A stretch of 64,000 nt of DNA from Alitta virens (Eukaryota; Annelida; Polychaeta; Phyllodocida; Nereididae). Position numbers and translations under genes: made by a program. Shown one piece after another: positions 1 to 11,206 of the stretch. The stretch lies in assembly GCA_932294295.1 (NCBI GenBank), contig OW028573.1:18806155-18870154 (forward strand), in the 5' to 3' direction. Position 1 is the first letter of the stretch. Each line of letters begins with the position of its first letter. The notes under the pieces were generated by a model. That model was given only the letters and a program-made list of their open reading frames with translations, searched no databases and was not told where the DNA came from.

Positions 1-1244
1 TTTCATTTGCTGAGACTTTTTAATTTCATTTTGCATTTTACATAAGAGACAATTTGATTGAGTCCCATAAAATTATTCACATGTTTCAGCGTGCTTGCAA
101 ATTATAGCAATATTTTGGTCTATCACACATGAACAGTGGCTCTTGCCGAACTAAAAATACGTTTTAAAATTGTTGAAATCAGTTTACGGATTCATAATTT
201 ATTAACCACTTTCACGTCCATTCAAATATTCATGGGCACCTAGATTGTTGGAGAGTATAGCAAATTCTACTTCAAAATTAAATATCCCGGAGATATGACA
301 TCATAATATTTAATTGTAGTTAAATCAACATATTTAATTGTAGTCATGGGCCTAACCTTTAAATATCACACATAAATTATGTAAGTTTTAAAATTATAAA
401 AATGTAGTTTTACGTTGCATTATCTTAGACTATTTGTTTCATAGTGATTGCAAATAAATTATGAAACTTTATCATGTTACAAACTAGATTGCTAGTGAAA
501 ATCTCTATATGCAACTCAAGTAATGAGTGAAGTCACCAGTTTGTATGAATTGCAATTTAGAGGTGAGAAACAGAGGAATCCCAGCATACCTGGTTTACTA
601 GTCTCTGCCACCATGCTCTACATAAAATGCAATCTATGCTTACTACAAAAAAAAATAAAAATATGCTAAAACCCTGTAGGGGTTTTTTGTTGTTGTTTTT
701 TGTTTTCTTAATTAATCCAATATATGCCAGTGCACATTGCATTATGTGTTACTCACATTTAATTCTTATTATTGCCCCTATGACTGGGGTAAATTGCTGC
801 TATTGTCACCTAAGGAACAATAGATAGGGGTGTTAAGCAACCCCCCCCCCCCCCCAATCAATTAAATAACAATACAAGTCCAATGCGAGAGTCATACTTT
901 TAAATGTATGTGTATGACAGGCAAAGGTGGCCTAGCCATAATTGAATATAACTATTGATGATTTAATGAGCCAAGTCAAAACATTTAATGATCATTTTTT
1001 CATTTAATGCTGAACAGATGCATTTACCCTTATATATTATAACATAAATAATATATACAAAAAGTAAATATATGTTATAATATAGATCAATTCAATTCGC
1101 CAAATGTGACAAAGTCCTTCACAAAGGTTAATTGTCATTAATCAGTTGCAATTGCCTGGATTATGTACATGTGCTATACAATTCACAATTAAAATAAGCC
1201 GCTTTGAATAAATGTTGAAACAGAATCAGATTCTTCTTTTTACT
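1..1244. other. AT-rich non-coding stretch
   Basis: No coding exon seen. The stretch contains a 15-base poly-C run (841-855) and a short interrupted inverted repeat near 1030-1085 built on TTATAACATA/TATGTTATAA. The two overlapping short open frames at 557-827 have no exon signals and look like chance. Confidence 0.6.
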
Positions 1245-1455
1245 TATACTCTATGAGTTATTACTAACTTTATTAACAAGAATATTCTTGTTTGTGCCTA
1301 ATATACTCCATTACATCACCTTATCTATAATATAAATTCTACACTTTTTCCTGAACAATTCAGTCTTTATTTGACGAAAATCGGACTAATATTAAGGGAG
1401 CAGCAGCCTTTTAAAGTATATAAACCCCCCTCACTCCCCCTGCATACGCTGCCTT
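1245..1455. repeat. Dispersed repeat, copy 1
   Basis: About 210 bp matching 8645-8855 almost base for base, from TATACTCTATGAG through the palindromic CAAGAATATTCTTG, then a block with TTTGACGAAAATCGGAC, then a C-rich end. The last part (TTTGACGAA.ATCGGACTAATATTA through CCTTTTAAAGTATAT) recurs a third time at about 9211-9290. No coding capacity; probably a non-autonomous mobile element of unknown class. Confidence 0.75.
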
Positions 1456-2280
1456 AGCCCCGGACTGTGCCGCTTATAACACCTGTCTGTCATAGAACAT
1501 AGTATGATAGGTGTTCTCATTTAATTTGCCATTGTCAGATACTAAAAATTCTACCTGCACATTATTTTGACAAATTAAGTCACAACTAGAACTAATTAAT
1601 GGCAAAAGAAGTGTAAGTGCACTCTGAAGATTATTCTTGAATTATATTATATTAATAGTCTTCTAGATGCTAATGACCAAGGAAAGTTCTAAGTGCCAAC
1701 ATGGAAAAATAATAAGAACAGTTAAATAATTAAGTAAGTAAAGTACTACATTATTATCATTGTATAGTCTAAGAATTGTAATGCACCCGAAACTGTGAAC
1801 AAAGCACCAATATCTATACTATATATTAACCAGGACTGATGCTGATGTAAAAAACAAAGGTAATCAGGTGTTAAGAGATATATCAAGTCTTCATAATTAT
1901 ATTGATGTCATTGTATATATAATTTGACATTCTGGGAAAAAGGTTTTTGTCTTTTGCCTTTTTTTCCGACTTTCAATTGCAAGTAAAACATACACTGAAC
2001 TTTTAGTATAATTTAGACTGAAGACTTGTATGTTTCTTCAATATAAAAGACTTTTCAAATTATCAATTTTTTCCCCTCACAAAATATGGTTTTAAGATTT
2101 CATGTCTTGGTATAATCTTAAATATGCAGGCATGAACAAATTTATGCCAATAATACTTTTTGCAACTTTAAAATGTGTTTTTAAAAGCAACATTAACGCA
2201 TTTTACTGCTGCTACTGCAGTGTTTACATAGCAACGGCCACAACCGTTGACTGCCAGTCAACCCCAATCTATTTATAGAG
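1456..2280. other. AT-rich non-coding stretch
   Basis: No exon or recognisable repeat seen. If the gene starting at 2547 (minus) is real, this is intron or downstream sequence of that gene; I found no convincing second exon here. Confidence 0.5.
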
Positions 2281-2283
2281 CAC

Positions 2284-2300
2284 AGCGTGACGTCACGGTA
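2284..2300. promoter_or_regulatory. Consensus CRE (TGACGTCA)
   Basis: A perfect palindromic cAMP-response element lies at 2288-2295 in a CpG-bearing patch, just inside the putative first intron. It could be an intronic enhancer or part of an alternative promoter. Confidence 0.45.
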
Positions 2301-2420
2301 AACGCTCGCTCCTATACTGTTTGTTTAATGCATATAGAGCCGGTCGGCCATTTTGAGATTTATAGACCTTTTGGCAAATTATGTTTACTTCCTCAAAAAC
2401 ATTAACTATGATAAACTCAC

Positions 2421-2547
2421 CTTCTTCTGGAATATCAGTAGGATACCAAGTAGTTTCTTGTAGTTTCTTGTGCTGAGAAGTAGTCAAAGATACGCAGGTA
2501 CAGATAATAGAATGCAGGATTGCCACAAGGAGTTGTTTTGATTCCAT
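2421..2547 (-). CDS. Probable first coding exon, secreted protein of unknown function
   Basis: Read on the minus strand, ATG at 2547-2545 opens a 42-codon frame that runs into a strong donor (AAG|GTGAGT, GT at 2420-2419), ending in splice phase 1. The N-terminus looks like a signal peptide: MESK followed by a hydrophobic run containing LLVAILHSIICTCVSL. The rest is hydrophilic and rich in T, Q, K and E, with a WYP and an acidic end. The frame stays open past the donor to 2293, but that part lacks coding character and is taken as intron. GC content and CpG density rise locally, and the upstream sequence is promoter-like. I do not recognise the family. No second exon was found down to position 1, so the gene probably continues off the left edge. 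Confidence 0.5.
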
Positions 2548-2559
2548 TTTGTAAATCCG

Positions 2560-2660
2560 CGCGTTTATAACGGCGTCCGTCACATGACACGATCACGTGA
2601 CCAAAATTTGGCATTGATTGGTGACAGGCTTGTAAGCCAATTGGCGCTCAGTGGTGATGG
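2560..2660 (-). promoter_or_regulatory. Promoter-like patch upstream of the 2547 start
   Basis: Seen from the minus strand: TCACGTGAC (2593-2601, an E-box of the CACGTG class resembling the CLEAR motif bound by TFEB-type factors), ATTGG/CCAAT boxes near 2617-2645, and a TTATAAA about 20-25 bases upstream of the ATG. CpGs cluster here although the surroundings are AT-rich. Together with the signal-peptide exon this suggests a genuine transcription start; the factor assignment is inference. Confidence 0.45.
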
Positions 2661-4440
2661 AGGGTGTATAGGGTGGGTCAGGGCTTGAGGGTATTGAAGC
2701 ATAACTGAAACCTATGCTCCTCCCTGTTGTCCATTGAATAACTTGTATATATAAATATAAATATTGACTTTGAGAGAATAAGGGAATAATATAATAATAA
2801 TAAAAAAACTTCCGATTACAATTAATAAAACAATTTTGTGTTTGAAGAGTTTAAAGAAAATATAGACTTTAATCAACTGCTAATAATGAAATATAATCCC
2901 CATCAATTGAACTTAACAGGGGTGGGAATATCCAATTGTGGTGGATTAGGGAATAAGGGAATATATAATTGAAAAACACCTGATTGCAATTAATATAATG
3001 GTTTTGTGTTTAAATAAATGTGCAATATGATTGGTCAGTCTTTGGAATTTTATTGCAATTTAGTTAATATTTCTAAGTATAAAGAGACCATGATGGATTC
3101 AGATCCAAATTCAGTTTCAGTGCTAAATGTTGTTCATCTAATAAAAAAAAATAGTTGTACATTAAAATACCTCATTTTTATTTTTGTGTATATTTTATTC
3201 ATCTGACACACTTGTGCCTTCAGCCAAGAAAACATTAGCAAAATACGACCTGTATTCGTTTAGGCCATGGACATTGCATATGCATTGCGGTAGCTCAAAA
3301 CAAGTGCCATGTAGAAACCTTACTAATTATTGGGGAGGGGGGGGGGGGGGTTATAAGACTGGTAAATGAACTGACAGACCTGTTACATATGTTATTTCCG
3401 ACACTTTCTGGTGACATTTTTAAGATTTACCTTCTTGCAATGAAGTGTTTGAACAGAGATTTATGACTCACTTTTTGTCTGGATATCATAATTGCAATTG
3501 TGTGCAATATATACAAAGGTTCTGTTTGTAAATTCCCGACTAGGTAGAAATGACCGACATGTTGTTAGACAGATCCAATGGGTTTAAGATGTCAGAAAGG
3601 CAGTACAGATTAAAGAGTTGTGCTTAGAAAGAGACAATTTAAATGATTATTTTACGAGTAAACAAGAAATTTATGTAATCTTGGAAAACCTGTGCCAAAC
3701 TTAATTATATGTGAATGGCAGTATCATTTTATTATGTATATCCTATTTTGTTATATTTTTAATTTCATTTTATTATTATCACTTTTACTTGTACTTATTT
3801 CTATCTAGTATTTTATATATTTCATATATCTAAAGCATATAAAAAATAATAAATAAAGATATTAATAGTAGTAGTTATAATAATAATAATAATTATTATT
3901 ATTATTTTCCAACATTTCTTACTTTGAAAAATATAAATATGTAATGTTAGATTAGTTTTGATTTGGGTATTACAGCATCACCTTTGTAAGACATAAATAC
4001 ACTTTGATGACATAATGCCACATATTGGGTCTGGCATCGGCACAAGATTCTTGATGCAACGCCTGCCTGGTCAGTGTTATATAACACAAGCCAGATTACA
4101 GCAACAGTCATCTTTTGATATGTTTATGAAGTCAAATTTATGACTATGATGTATTACATGCTTATGAATTCCATGTCTCCTAAGAATATCTGGGTATGAT
4201 TGTGTAATTTACATTGTTTGGACACATGAGAAGGCCTCTAAACAGGCTGCATGTGTGTTAATCATCAAGTAATGTTTCAATTTCATGATTACAATGACAT
4301 TGAAACAACATATCTGTAAAACGCCGGTCTTTCAAGTAATCCTTTGTCATACTTATTAGGGCTAAATAGATATAATGCCAGTTTGTTTTCCAACACTCAA
4401 CCAATTTTCTATGAATATAAACCAAAGTTTAAAGCTTCTC
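2661..4440. other. AT-rich intergenic stretch
   Basis: No exon seen. It contains a 14-base poly-G run (3337-3350), TAA/TTA microsatellite around 3879-3905 and generally low complexity. The short open frames at 3018-3369 lack splice or composition support. Confidence 0.6.
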
Positions 4441-4474
4441 TGTAGGCCTATCACCAATAAATCACAATTAAGAC

Positions 4475-4800
4475 CCCCCTTGGCCTTAATAGCAAGGCAT
4501 TGATAGAGAAGTGGTTAGAATCAATTGTACTAGCAGTAGGTCTACGTTCTTACTAATATTTTGGTTGTCTCAATAAAGATGTGGTCTTAACAGTGAGGTG
4601 GTTTTAATAGTTGATCTTATAGTAAGGTGATATATATAAATATATTGGTCTTGATAGTGGAGTGGTTAAATAGCGGTACGTAATCTTAATAGTAAGGTGG
4701 TTTTGATAGTGACGTGGTCTTAATAGCTGGGTGATATAATAGAGGTGGTCTTAATAGTGAGGTGATTTAATAGACAGGTGGCCTTAATATAGAGGTTGAT
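4475..4800. repeat. Degenerate minisatellite, unit about 17 bp
   Basis: The consensus GTGGTCTTAATAGTGAG recurs with substitutions and small indels through the whole stretch (for example at 4581, 4700 and 4748). The array is strongly strand-asymmetric. No coding frame is preserved. Confidence 0.75.
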
Positions 4801-5209
4801 TTAGGTCTCTGGACCACGTGGCAGCAAGCCAAGGACGACACTAGGGGTCGCCACCAATATTATATAGTTCCGAATCGACCGCCTAGGGCGCAAATCTTTT
4901 CATGCCATGAAATTTCAATTTGCTTACTAAACGATATGTTTATTCAGACTAAGAGGCGACAATGTATAGGGGGGGGGGGGGCAGCCCTGAAGGGGTTAAG
5001 GGTAAGGGGGGGGGGGAATTTCAGAGGAGTCCTGGCATTTTAAAATTAATATTGCTCAAACAGTGACTTATAAATTAAAACCCTGCAACTCTTTGTTGGG
5101 CTGAAACTTATCCAAAAAAACGAACTTCTTAGCTATAATGCTTAAAAGTGGCCTTCCAAGAGTAATTAAAATATAAAAAGTAATGTACGATTAACTTTTA
5201 AACATACAT
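4801..5209. other. Non-coding stretch with poly-G tracts
   Basis: Contains poly-G runs at 4969-4981 and 5006-5016 and otherwise unremarkable sequence. No gene seen. Confidence 0.55.
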
Positions 5210-6870
5210 GCCATATATTATGAAAAAGGATAACTGAATATAAATGTTATAAAAACATCATGCTATAACATTGGAATAACGTTATTTTCTGTTGTTTCAG
5301 ATTTACATAAAAATTATGCTTTTGTAAAACGTTATTAAAACATCATAAATTGATGCAAAAGTTTGACATTGACAACACATTTCTAGGTTATGTTTACATT
5401 GCATCAATTTTCAATGTAAATTTAGCTGATTTTGAAAATATATTTGGTGATGCCATTTTAATGTCATGATGACGTTTTGCTATTACATGTTATATAAATG
5501 TTATAAAAACATCATTCTATAACATTGGAATAACGTTATTTTCTGTTGTTTCAGATTTACATAAAAATTATGCTTTTGTAAAATGTTATTAAAACATCAT
5601 AAATTGATGCAAAAGTTTGACATTGACAACACATTTCTAGGTTATGTTTACATTGCATCAATTTTCAATGTAATTTTAGCTGATTTTAAAAATGATATTA
5701 TTTGATGCCATTTTAATGTCATGATGACGTTTTGCTATTACATGTTATATAAATGTTATAAAAACATCATGCTATAACATTGGAATAACGTTATTTTCTA
5801 ATGTTACAGATTTGCATTAAAATTATGCTATCGTAAAACATTATTAAAACATCATAAATTGATGTAAAAGTTTGACATTGAGAACACATTTCTAGGTTAT
5901 GTTAACTTTGCATCAATTTTTAATGTAATTTTAACAGATTTTGAAAATGATATTATTTGATGCCTTTTTAATGTCATGATGACGTTTTGCTATTACATGT
6001 TATATAAATGTTATAAAAACATCATTCTATAACATTGGAATAACGTTATTTTCTAATGTTACAGATTTGCATTAAAATTATGCTATCGTAAAACATTATT
6101 AAAACATCATAAATTGATGCAAAAGTTTGACATTGAGAACACATTTCTAGGTTATGTTAACTTTGCATCAATTTTTAATGTAATTTTAACAGATTTTGAA
6201 AATGATATTATTTGATGCCATTTTAATGTCATGATGACGTTTTGCTATTACATGTTATATAAATGTTATAAAAACATCATTCTATAACATTGGAATAACG
6301 CTATTTTCTAATGTTACAGATTTGCATTAAAATTATGCTATCGTAAAACATTATTAAAACATCATAAATTGATGTAAAAGTTTGACATTGAGAACACATT
6401 TCTAGGTTATGTTAACTTTGCATCAATTTTTAATGTAATTTTAACAGATTTGGAAAATGCGAATATTTGACACCTCTTTAACATCATTATGACGTTTTCC
6501 TTTTACATGTTACATAAACGTTGTAAAAACATCATCCCATAATGTTGAGAAATGGTTTTTATCTAATGTTACTAATTTATGTTTTAACAATGCTATCAAA
6601 TAACAATGCCATAACATCAACAAATAGCATCATTTATATGAAACAGCAGTGACTACTTAATAATACGTTATAATAACATCATTATGACAGATTCTTAGAA
6701 CATCAGTAGTTTAATGTTTATAAGCTGTTATCAGATGATGTTAAAATGATGTTATAAAAAAATGTAATGAATAAACATGAAAAAGTAATGTGAAAACAAT
6801 GTTATAAAAACGTTATTTGAATAACGTTATGAAATAACCTTTTACTAACATGTTATAAAAACGTTATGTG
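5210..6870. repeat. 255-bp tandem satellite, about five clear copies plus decayed ends
   Basis: The landmark TAAATGTTATAAAAACATCAT recurs at about 5241, 5495, 5750, 6005 and 6260, giving spacings of 254, 255, 255 and 255. A sixth, more diverged unit starts near 6515, and the array fades into short motifs based on AACGTTAT up to 6870. Each unit is AT-rich and dense in short palindromes (ATAACGTTAT, TTATAACAT). Copies 3-5 are closer to each other than to copies 1-2, a sign of stepwise local amplification. No coding frame. Central tandem arrays of this kind occur in non-autonomous DNA elements, but I see no termini. Confidence 0.9.
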
Positions 6871-6997
6871 TTAGCTGGGATATCTGAGCGCGACACAATA
6901 GAAAAAAGGTACGTCTAACGCTACAGTGAGTGTATGTTGTGTGACAAACGTTAACTAAAAGGCTAGTTACCACTCAAGCCAAAAAGTCAATATTTTT

Positions 6998-7537
6998 TCA
7001 TCCAGGACCTTGTAACCCTGTCCTGTGGACAGGGGACTTGTAGCTAGGCGTGTGCCTGTTTGAAAGTTGCTGAGCCCAGCGAAGACGAATTCTGATTTTG
7101 CGATGGTCCAGCTCCACTCCAACAATTGCCCTGTGGGCCCTGATGCCCTGCTCTGCCAGCCGCCGGCTCACAGTTCTTCTGCTGATTCTGGGATGATGTC
7201 GTCCAGGTGTATCACTTGCAGTGAGGGTGCAAGGTCGAAACCTGTCCCTGAGATGCTGATAACGAATATGGCGGTCTTGCGTTTGCGTCGTGACACGTGG
7301 TTGTCCTGGCCGAGGTCGATCTCTTGTGGTTCCAGTCATCCTGTGATGCTCAGACAAACGAGAAATGGTGGGCTGGGACACACGAAAGTGCCTTGCAACA
7401 CGACCTTGAGATACTCCTGCTGCAAGCATGCCGATGGCCTGATCTCTGAAATTTTGCTGCAGCCTTGGCATTGTGATTTTCAGCAAAATGTGTTTGGGCC
7501 TTGATAAGGCTAACCTTAAGGAAGCTTTCAAATTCAA
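6998..7537 (-). pseudogene. Tc1/mariner-like transposase, N-terminal part only
   Basis: The minus-strand frame from an internal ATG near 7471 reads MPRLQQNFRDQAIGML and continues with a helix-turn-helix (GVSQGRVARHFRVSQPTISR) and the GRPR-like linker RPRPGQPRVTT, then a second HTH region (ISRRTVSRRLAEQGIRAHR). This is the bipartite paired-like DNA-binding half of Tc1 transposases, which are usually about 340 aa. Here the frame ends after about 150 residues, before the DDE catalytic domain, so the copy cannot be autonomous. Local GC content is well above the flanks, as expected of a foreign insert. Confidence 0.85.
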
Positions 7538-7599
7538 TGTTTGTCAATCAAGCAGTATGACATCACATTGTCAAACCAGTAACATGACCTCAGTACTGC

Positions 7600-8190
7600 C
7601 ATTGACCTGATGGCACCTTAAATTTAAGGCTCAACGAGACAAGGCTTGTGATGGTGACCAGAATTATTTGTTCTTATGACATAACACAATTCATTATCTC
7701 GGATTTGTACAACATGTTTTACCTATGCGTTTTTAAAGTCCATTAGTGTATATATATATTTAATTCCAGCATAAGATGCCATTATGAATGCTGAGTCATC
7801 ATTTGATCAATTGCAAATGTTTGTGCCACAGACGCAAAACTGGCATAATTGCCTCCACATGGCAAATGTAATGTATTTTTTTAATTTTTAAAAAGTGTTT
7901 TATTACACAACTTACTGAAATATTAACCTCATTACATGTCATGATTAATCGATTTCAATGGTGAAGCTGACAATGGCCAATCATTTGTTATACAGTTTGA
8001 GGTCTAATTTGTGGTATATTTTTAAATAGGACTTCACAAAGAATGATGCCAGCAGCATTAGAGAGAGAGGGACATTTTGAGCAATTGTGAATTACCTAAA
8101 TCGTAAGAATGTATCAAAAGATGCCAAAAACGGTTTCAATGAAACATTTGACTTAATTAACCGTGGCCACATATGTAGTACTCATTGCGT
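7600..8190. other. Non-coding stretch
   Basis: No exon or clear repeat seen between the Tc1 fragment and the SINE. Confidence 0.5.
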
Positions 8191-8199
8191 ACAAGTTAC

Positions 8200-8400
8200 G
8201 GGGGGGGGGGGGCAGGGCATAGCTCAGAGGTAGAGCTCTTGGCTTCCAACCACTGGGTCCCTATAGTTCGATTCCCGGTCGAGCCTAAGTTGGATGGCTG
8301 TTTCATCCCTCGTCTCATTGCCATGGTCCCTGCCTGTCCTAATTAGCCCATCAGGTGCCGAAATACAGGACGTAAAGCCCTAATCACACACACACACACA
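8200..8400 (+). mobile_element. tRNA-derived SINE, longest copy
   Basis: After a 13-base G run the sequence reads like a tRNA: A box TAGCTCAGAGGTAGAGC and B box GTTCGATTCC at the usual spacing (about 8218-8277). A tRNA-unrelated body follows, with GTTGGATGGCTGTTTCATCC, then a tail TGTCCTAATTAGCCCATCAG ... ACAGGACGTAAAGCCCTAATCAC and a CA repeat. Internal pol III boxes and a constant tail are the hallmark of SINEs. Two 5'-truncated copies with the same tail lie at 9802-9909 and 16374-16445. Confidence 0.88.
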
Positions 8401-8644
8401 GAGACACATCAAAATTTCAGTTGGATTATTTTCAGAAACAACAAAAACGAAATATTAATAATTTATATAAAATGAAATAAATATCTAAAATAATTACTCT
8501 AACTAGAGTATATCTATCTATAGATAGTTTCTATCATTGTTTTATTTTCATTTTTTATTGATTATGATTCAATGAATTATTGATAGTAACATATTATTAG
8601 GTGAAGATCTTATAACTATCTGTCTATCTACATATCTACATATC

Positions 8645-8855
8645 TATACTCTATGAGGTATTACTAACTTTATTAACAAGAATATTCTTGTTTGTGCCTA
8701 GTATACACCATTATTTTCCCCCTTAACTATTATATAAATTCTACACATTTCCCTGAACAATTCAGTCTTTATTTGACGAAAATCGGACTAATATTAGGGA
8801 AGCAACAGCCTTTTAAAGTATATACAACCCCCCCCCCCCTCCCTGCCTTGGCCTA
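8645..8855. repeat. Dispersed repeat, copy 2
   Basis: Near-identical to 1245-1455 in the same orientation, including the CAAGAATATTCTTG palindrome and the TTTGACGAAAATCGGACTAA block, ending in a 12-base C run (8828-8839). Confidence 0.78.
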
Positions 8856-9206
8856 TTCCTTGGCCTTAATTTAAGAAACAGCTCTAATTTTGGCTTGGCC
8901 TTCTCACCTGACTTTCTTTAACTTAAAGACGTTGATCTTTAACTCACCTGAAGATGTTTGACAGTGCAAAACTTCAACTTGCAATTACTTGGCTTCTATA
9001 CATGATAGAACAATGCGGTTTTTTTCTAATTAGTTCATTTGCAACATTCTTAACATCTATAGACTGTATTGATACAGTACAGGCACGGACGTTTGCGGGA
9101 GCACCACTGTTTGCCTCCGCTACCTAGCTGCCTTCTCATACAAATATCTCGCTTAATATTTGGTCTATTTTCGATCCAAAAAACGTATGGAATCCGTATT
9201 AACTAT

Positions 9207-9290
9207 ACTACAATTCAGTCTTTATTTGACGAATATCGGACTAATATTAGGGGAGCAGCAGCCTTTTAAAGTATATACAACCCCCTCTCC
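9207..9290. repeat. Dispersed repeat, copy 3 (right part only)
   Basis: Shares the TTTGACGAATATCGGACTAA block and the CCTTTTAAAGTATATACAAC end with copies 1 and 2, but lacks their left half. It runs directly into the GC-rich minisatellite. Confidence 0.7.
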
Positions 9291-9304
9291 CTGCCTACGC
9301 TGAC

Positions 9305-9480
9305 GCTGCTGGCAAAAAGCCGCCGGGTTACCGGTGGAAGCTGCCGGGCTACCCGTGGAAGCCGCCGGGCTACCCGTGGAAGCCGCCGGGCTACCCGTGG
9401 AAGCCGTCAACTAATTGGCCGTACCCAGCGGTAACCCGTGGAAGCCCGGCGGGTAACCCGTAGAACCCGGCGGGTAAAGC
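9305..9480. repeat. GC-rich minisatellite, 21-22 bp unit
   Basis: Repeats of GTGGAAGCCGCCGGGCTACCC (period 21) change after about 9415 into a related inverted-looking unit based on AACCCGTGGAAGCCCGGCGGGT. It is far more GC-rich than the surroundings. The open frames across it (for example a minus-strand AASTGSP repeat) are a by-product of the period. Confidence 0.75.
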
Positions 9481-9950
9481 CCCCCTCTCACATACCCGGT
9501 TTTGCCGTAGTGAAGCCGTAGTATGACGTAACGGTTACGCAACGCGATTCTCGGCTTCAAGCCGATGGCAAGCTGACGGCAAACCGGCAATTCTCGGTGA
9601 TACTCGTCGGGTCTCTCCTCGGACTCGGGCCCAAACCGGGATTCTCGGGCCCGGTAGCCGGAAATTAAATGTGTGCATTGAATTCCCGTGACAAAATCGC
9701 GGGTGCCCCGCCCCTGTTTGCCGCCAGAATCCGTCGCCAACCCGGCGGAAAAAGCTGTTACATAACCGTTACGTCACTCTATGGGTTCACTACGGCTAAA
9801 AGTTGGATGGCTGTTTCATCCTTCGTCTCATTGCCATGGTCTCTGCCTGTCCTAATTAGCCCATCAGGTGCAGAAATACAGGACGTAAAGCCCTAATCAC
9901 CCACCCACCCACTACGGCTAAAACAGCCTAGTGTGACAGGGGCTTTATAA
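9475..9950. mobile_element. Non-autonomous DNA transposon with TIRs, interrupted by a SINE
   Basis: The left end (about 9473-9545) and the reverse complement of the right end (9758-9801 joined to 9924-9950) align over about 70 bp. Shared blocks are TAAAGCCCC, TTTT.GCCGTAGTGAA and TGACGTAACGGTTA. The right terminal repeat is split by a SINE copy; removing it restores the alignment. The interior is GC-rich and has no transposase. TIR sequence alone does not let me assign a superfamily. Confidence 0.75.
9802..9909 (+). mobile_element. 5'-truncated SINE copy with target-site duplication
   Basis: Starts at GTTGGATGGCTG, i.e. without the tRNA-like head, and ends with GCCCTAATCACCCACCCACC. It is flanked by exact 14-base duplications CACTACGGCTAAAA at 9788-9801 and 9910-9923, lying in the right TIR of the host DNA element. 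This dates the SINE insertion after the DNA transposon. Confidence 0.88.
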
Positions 9951-10079
9951 TTAGTCATTTGTGTGAAAGATCTTAACGCTATACAGAATCTAGCAAAATG
10001 TGGTGTTTGTAGGTAATGTTCCAAGAATTTATGAATTTTGATGTTTGTTCCAAGATTTTTTTTAATTATTTGATACATG

Positions 10080-11165
10080 CTTAACTCCTATCATGGATTA
10101 TGGGGCAGGGGTCTGGGGTTTTAAAGATTATAATTCTGTTAATGTTGTTCAAAATAAAATTTTACGGTATTTCCTAGGGGTCCATACATTTGCACCAAAT
10201 TTGGGTTTGTGGGGTGATGTAGGTTGGTTGCCAGCAACTAAAAGAAGGAAGGTTGAAATGGTGAGACTTTGGTGTAGATACATATGGATGATATTAGATT
10301 AACTAAAAGACTTTTTGTGTTTGATGTGTATAACTGTAAATATCGCAATGTCAAGAATTGGTCGGATGAATTGAAATGTATTTTTGAAGAGACAAGTTAA
10401 ACATATTTATTTCATACAGAATTGGTTAATTTTAGATAAGTAAATGTTTTAAGAACCACTGAAAATAGAATGTTCGAAAATTATAAAATGCAATGGCAAA
10501 TAGATATTACTAGATATCAAAAATTACGCACTTGCAGAATGTTTAAATCAGATTATGCATTAGAAGGATATGTTACTAACTATATGTCAAGATCAGAGAG
10601 GTAATTTTAGCTCAGTTAAGATTAGGAATCTTACCTTTACATGTTGAGACTGGAAGATTTACTACTCCACTAACACTATTTATTATGTCCTCTTTGTGAA
10701 CAGAATTTAATAGAAGATGAAATTCATTTTATATTAGTATGCAAAGTTTATAGTGAAGATAGAATAATATTGTTTAATGAGTTACTACTCTCTGTAAGTT
10801 TATTGCCTCTAAGTAAAGAATTTTGGTTTCAAACTGTTATCAATAGTAAAAATCATCACTTGCACGGTACATCCAAAAATCTTATCATATCCGAAATAAA
10901 ATATTGTACAATAAGTAAAGCAGAAATACTATTACATATGTATGTATTATATATCACGTTTGTAACTAACCTCTTGACCGTTTATCTGTATATCTGACTA
11001 ACATAATTATGTTGTTCACCCCCAGATAGTAACATTTATAATATAAATAAGTGACTTATAGGCCTGATAGGCCGGGCATAATGATTACTGTTTTCTTTAA
11101 CAAAACAAAAAATATCTGTAATATATATGATATGCAAGTCACGTTAATAAAAATGTATTGAATTA
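10080..11165 (+). pseudogene. LINE (non-LTR retrotransposon) C-terminal fragment, frameshifted
   Basis: Frame pieces in order on the plus strand: DYGAGVWGFKDYNSVNVVQN with WLPATKRRKVEMVRLWCR (10093-10302), a block with MFENYKMQWQIDITRYQKLR (about 10470), a block ending in SILAQLRLGILPLHVETGRF, and a CCHC-like stretch CPLCEQNLIEDEIHF (about 10686) with its continuation to 10997. This is the post-RT carboxyl region of LINE ORF2 proteins. Frameshifts and stops break it at least three times. The RT core is absent, consistent with 5' truncation. The tail has AATAAA near 11147. Confidence 0.8.
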
Positions 11166-11175
11166 AATTGAATTG

Positions 11176-11206
<31 letters not shown>

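Noticed and set aside
7067..7504. 145-codon plus-strand frame
   Set aside because: Shadow of the minus-strand Tc1-like transposase fragment.
8213..8290. tRNA gene
   Set aside because: A and B boxes are present, but the molecule does not close into a proper cloverleaf end and is followed by a SINE body and tail that recur elsewhere in the window.
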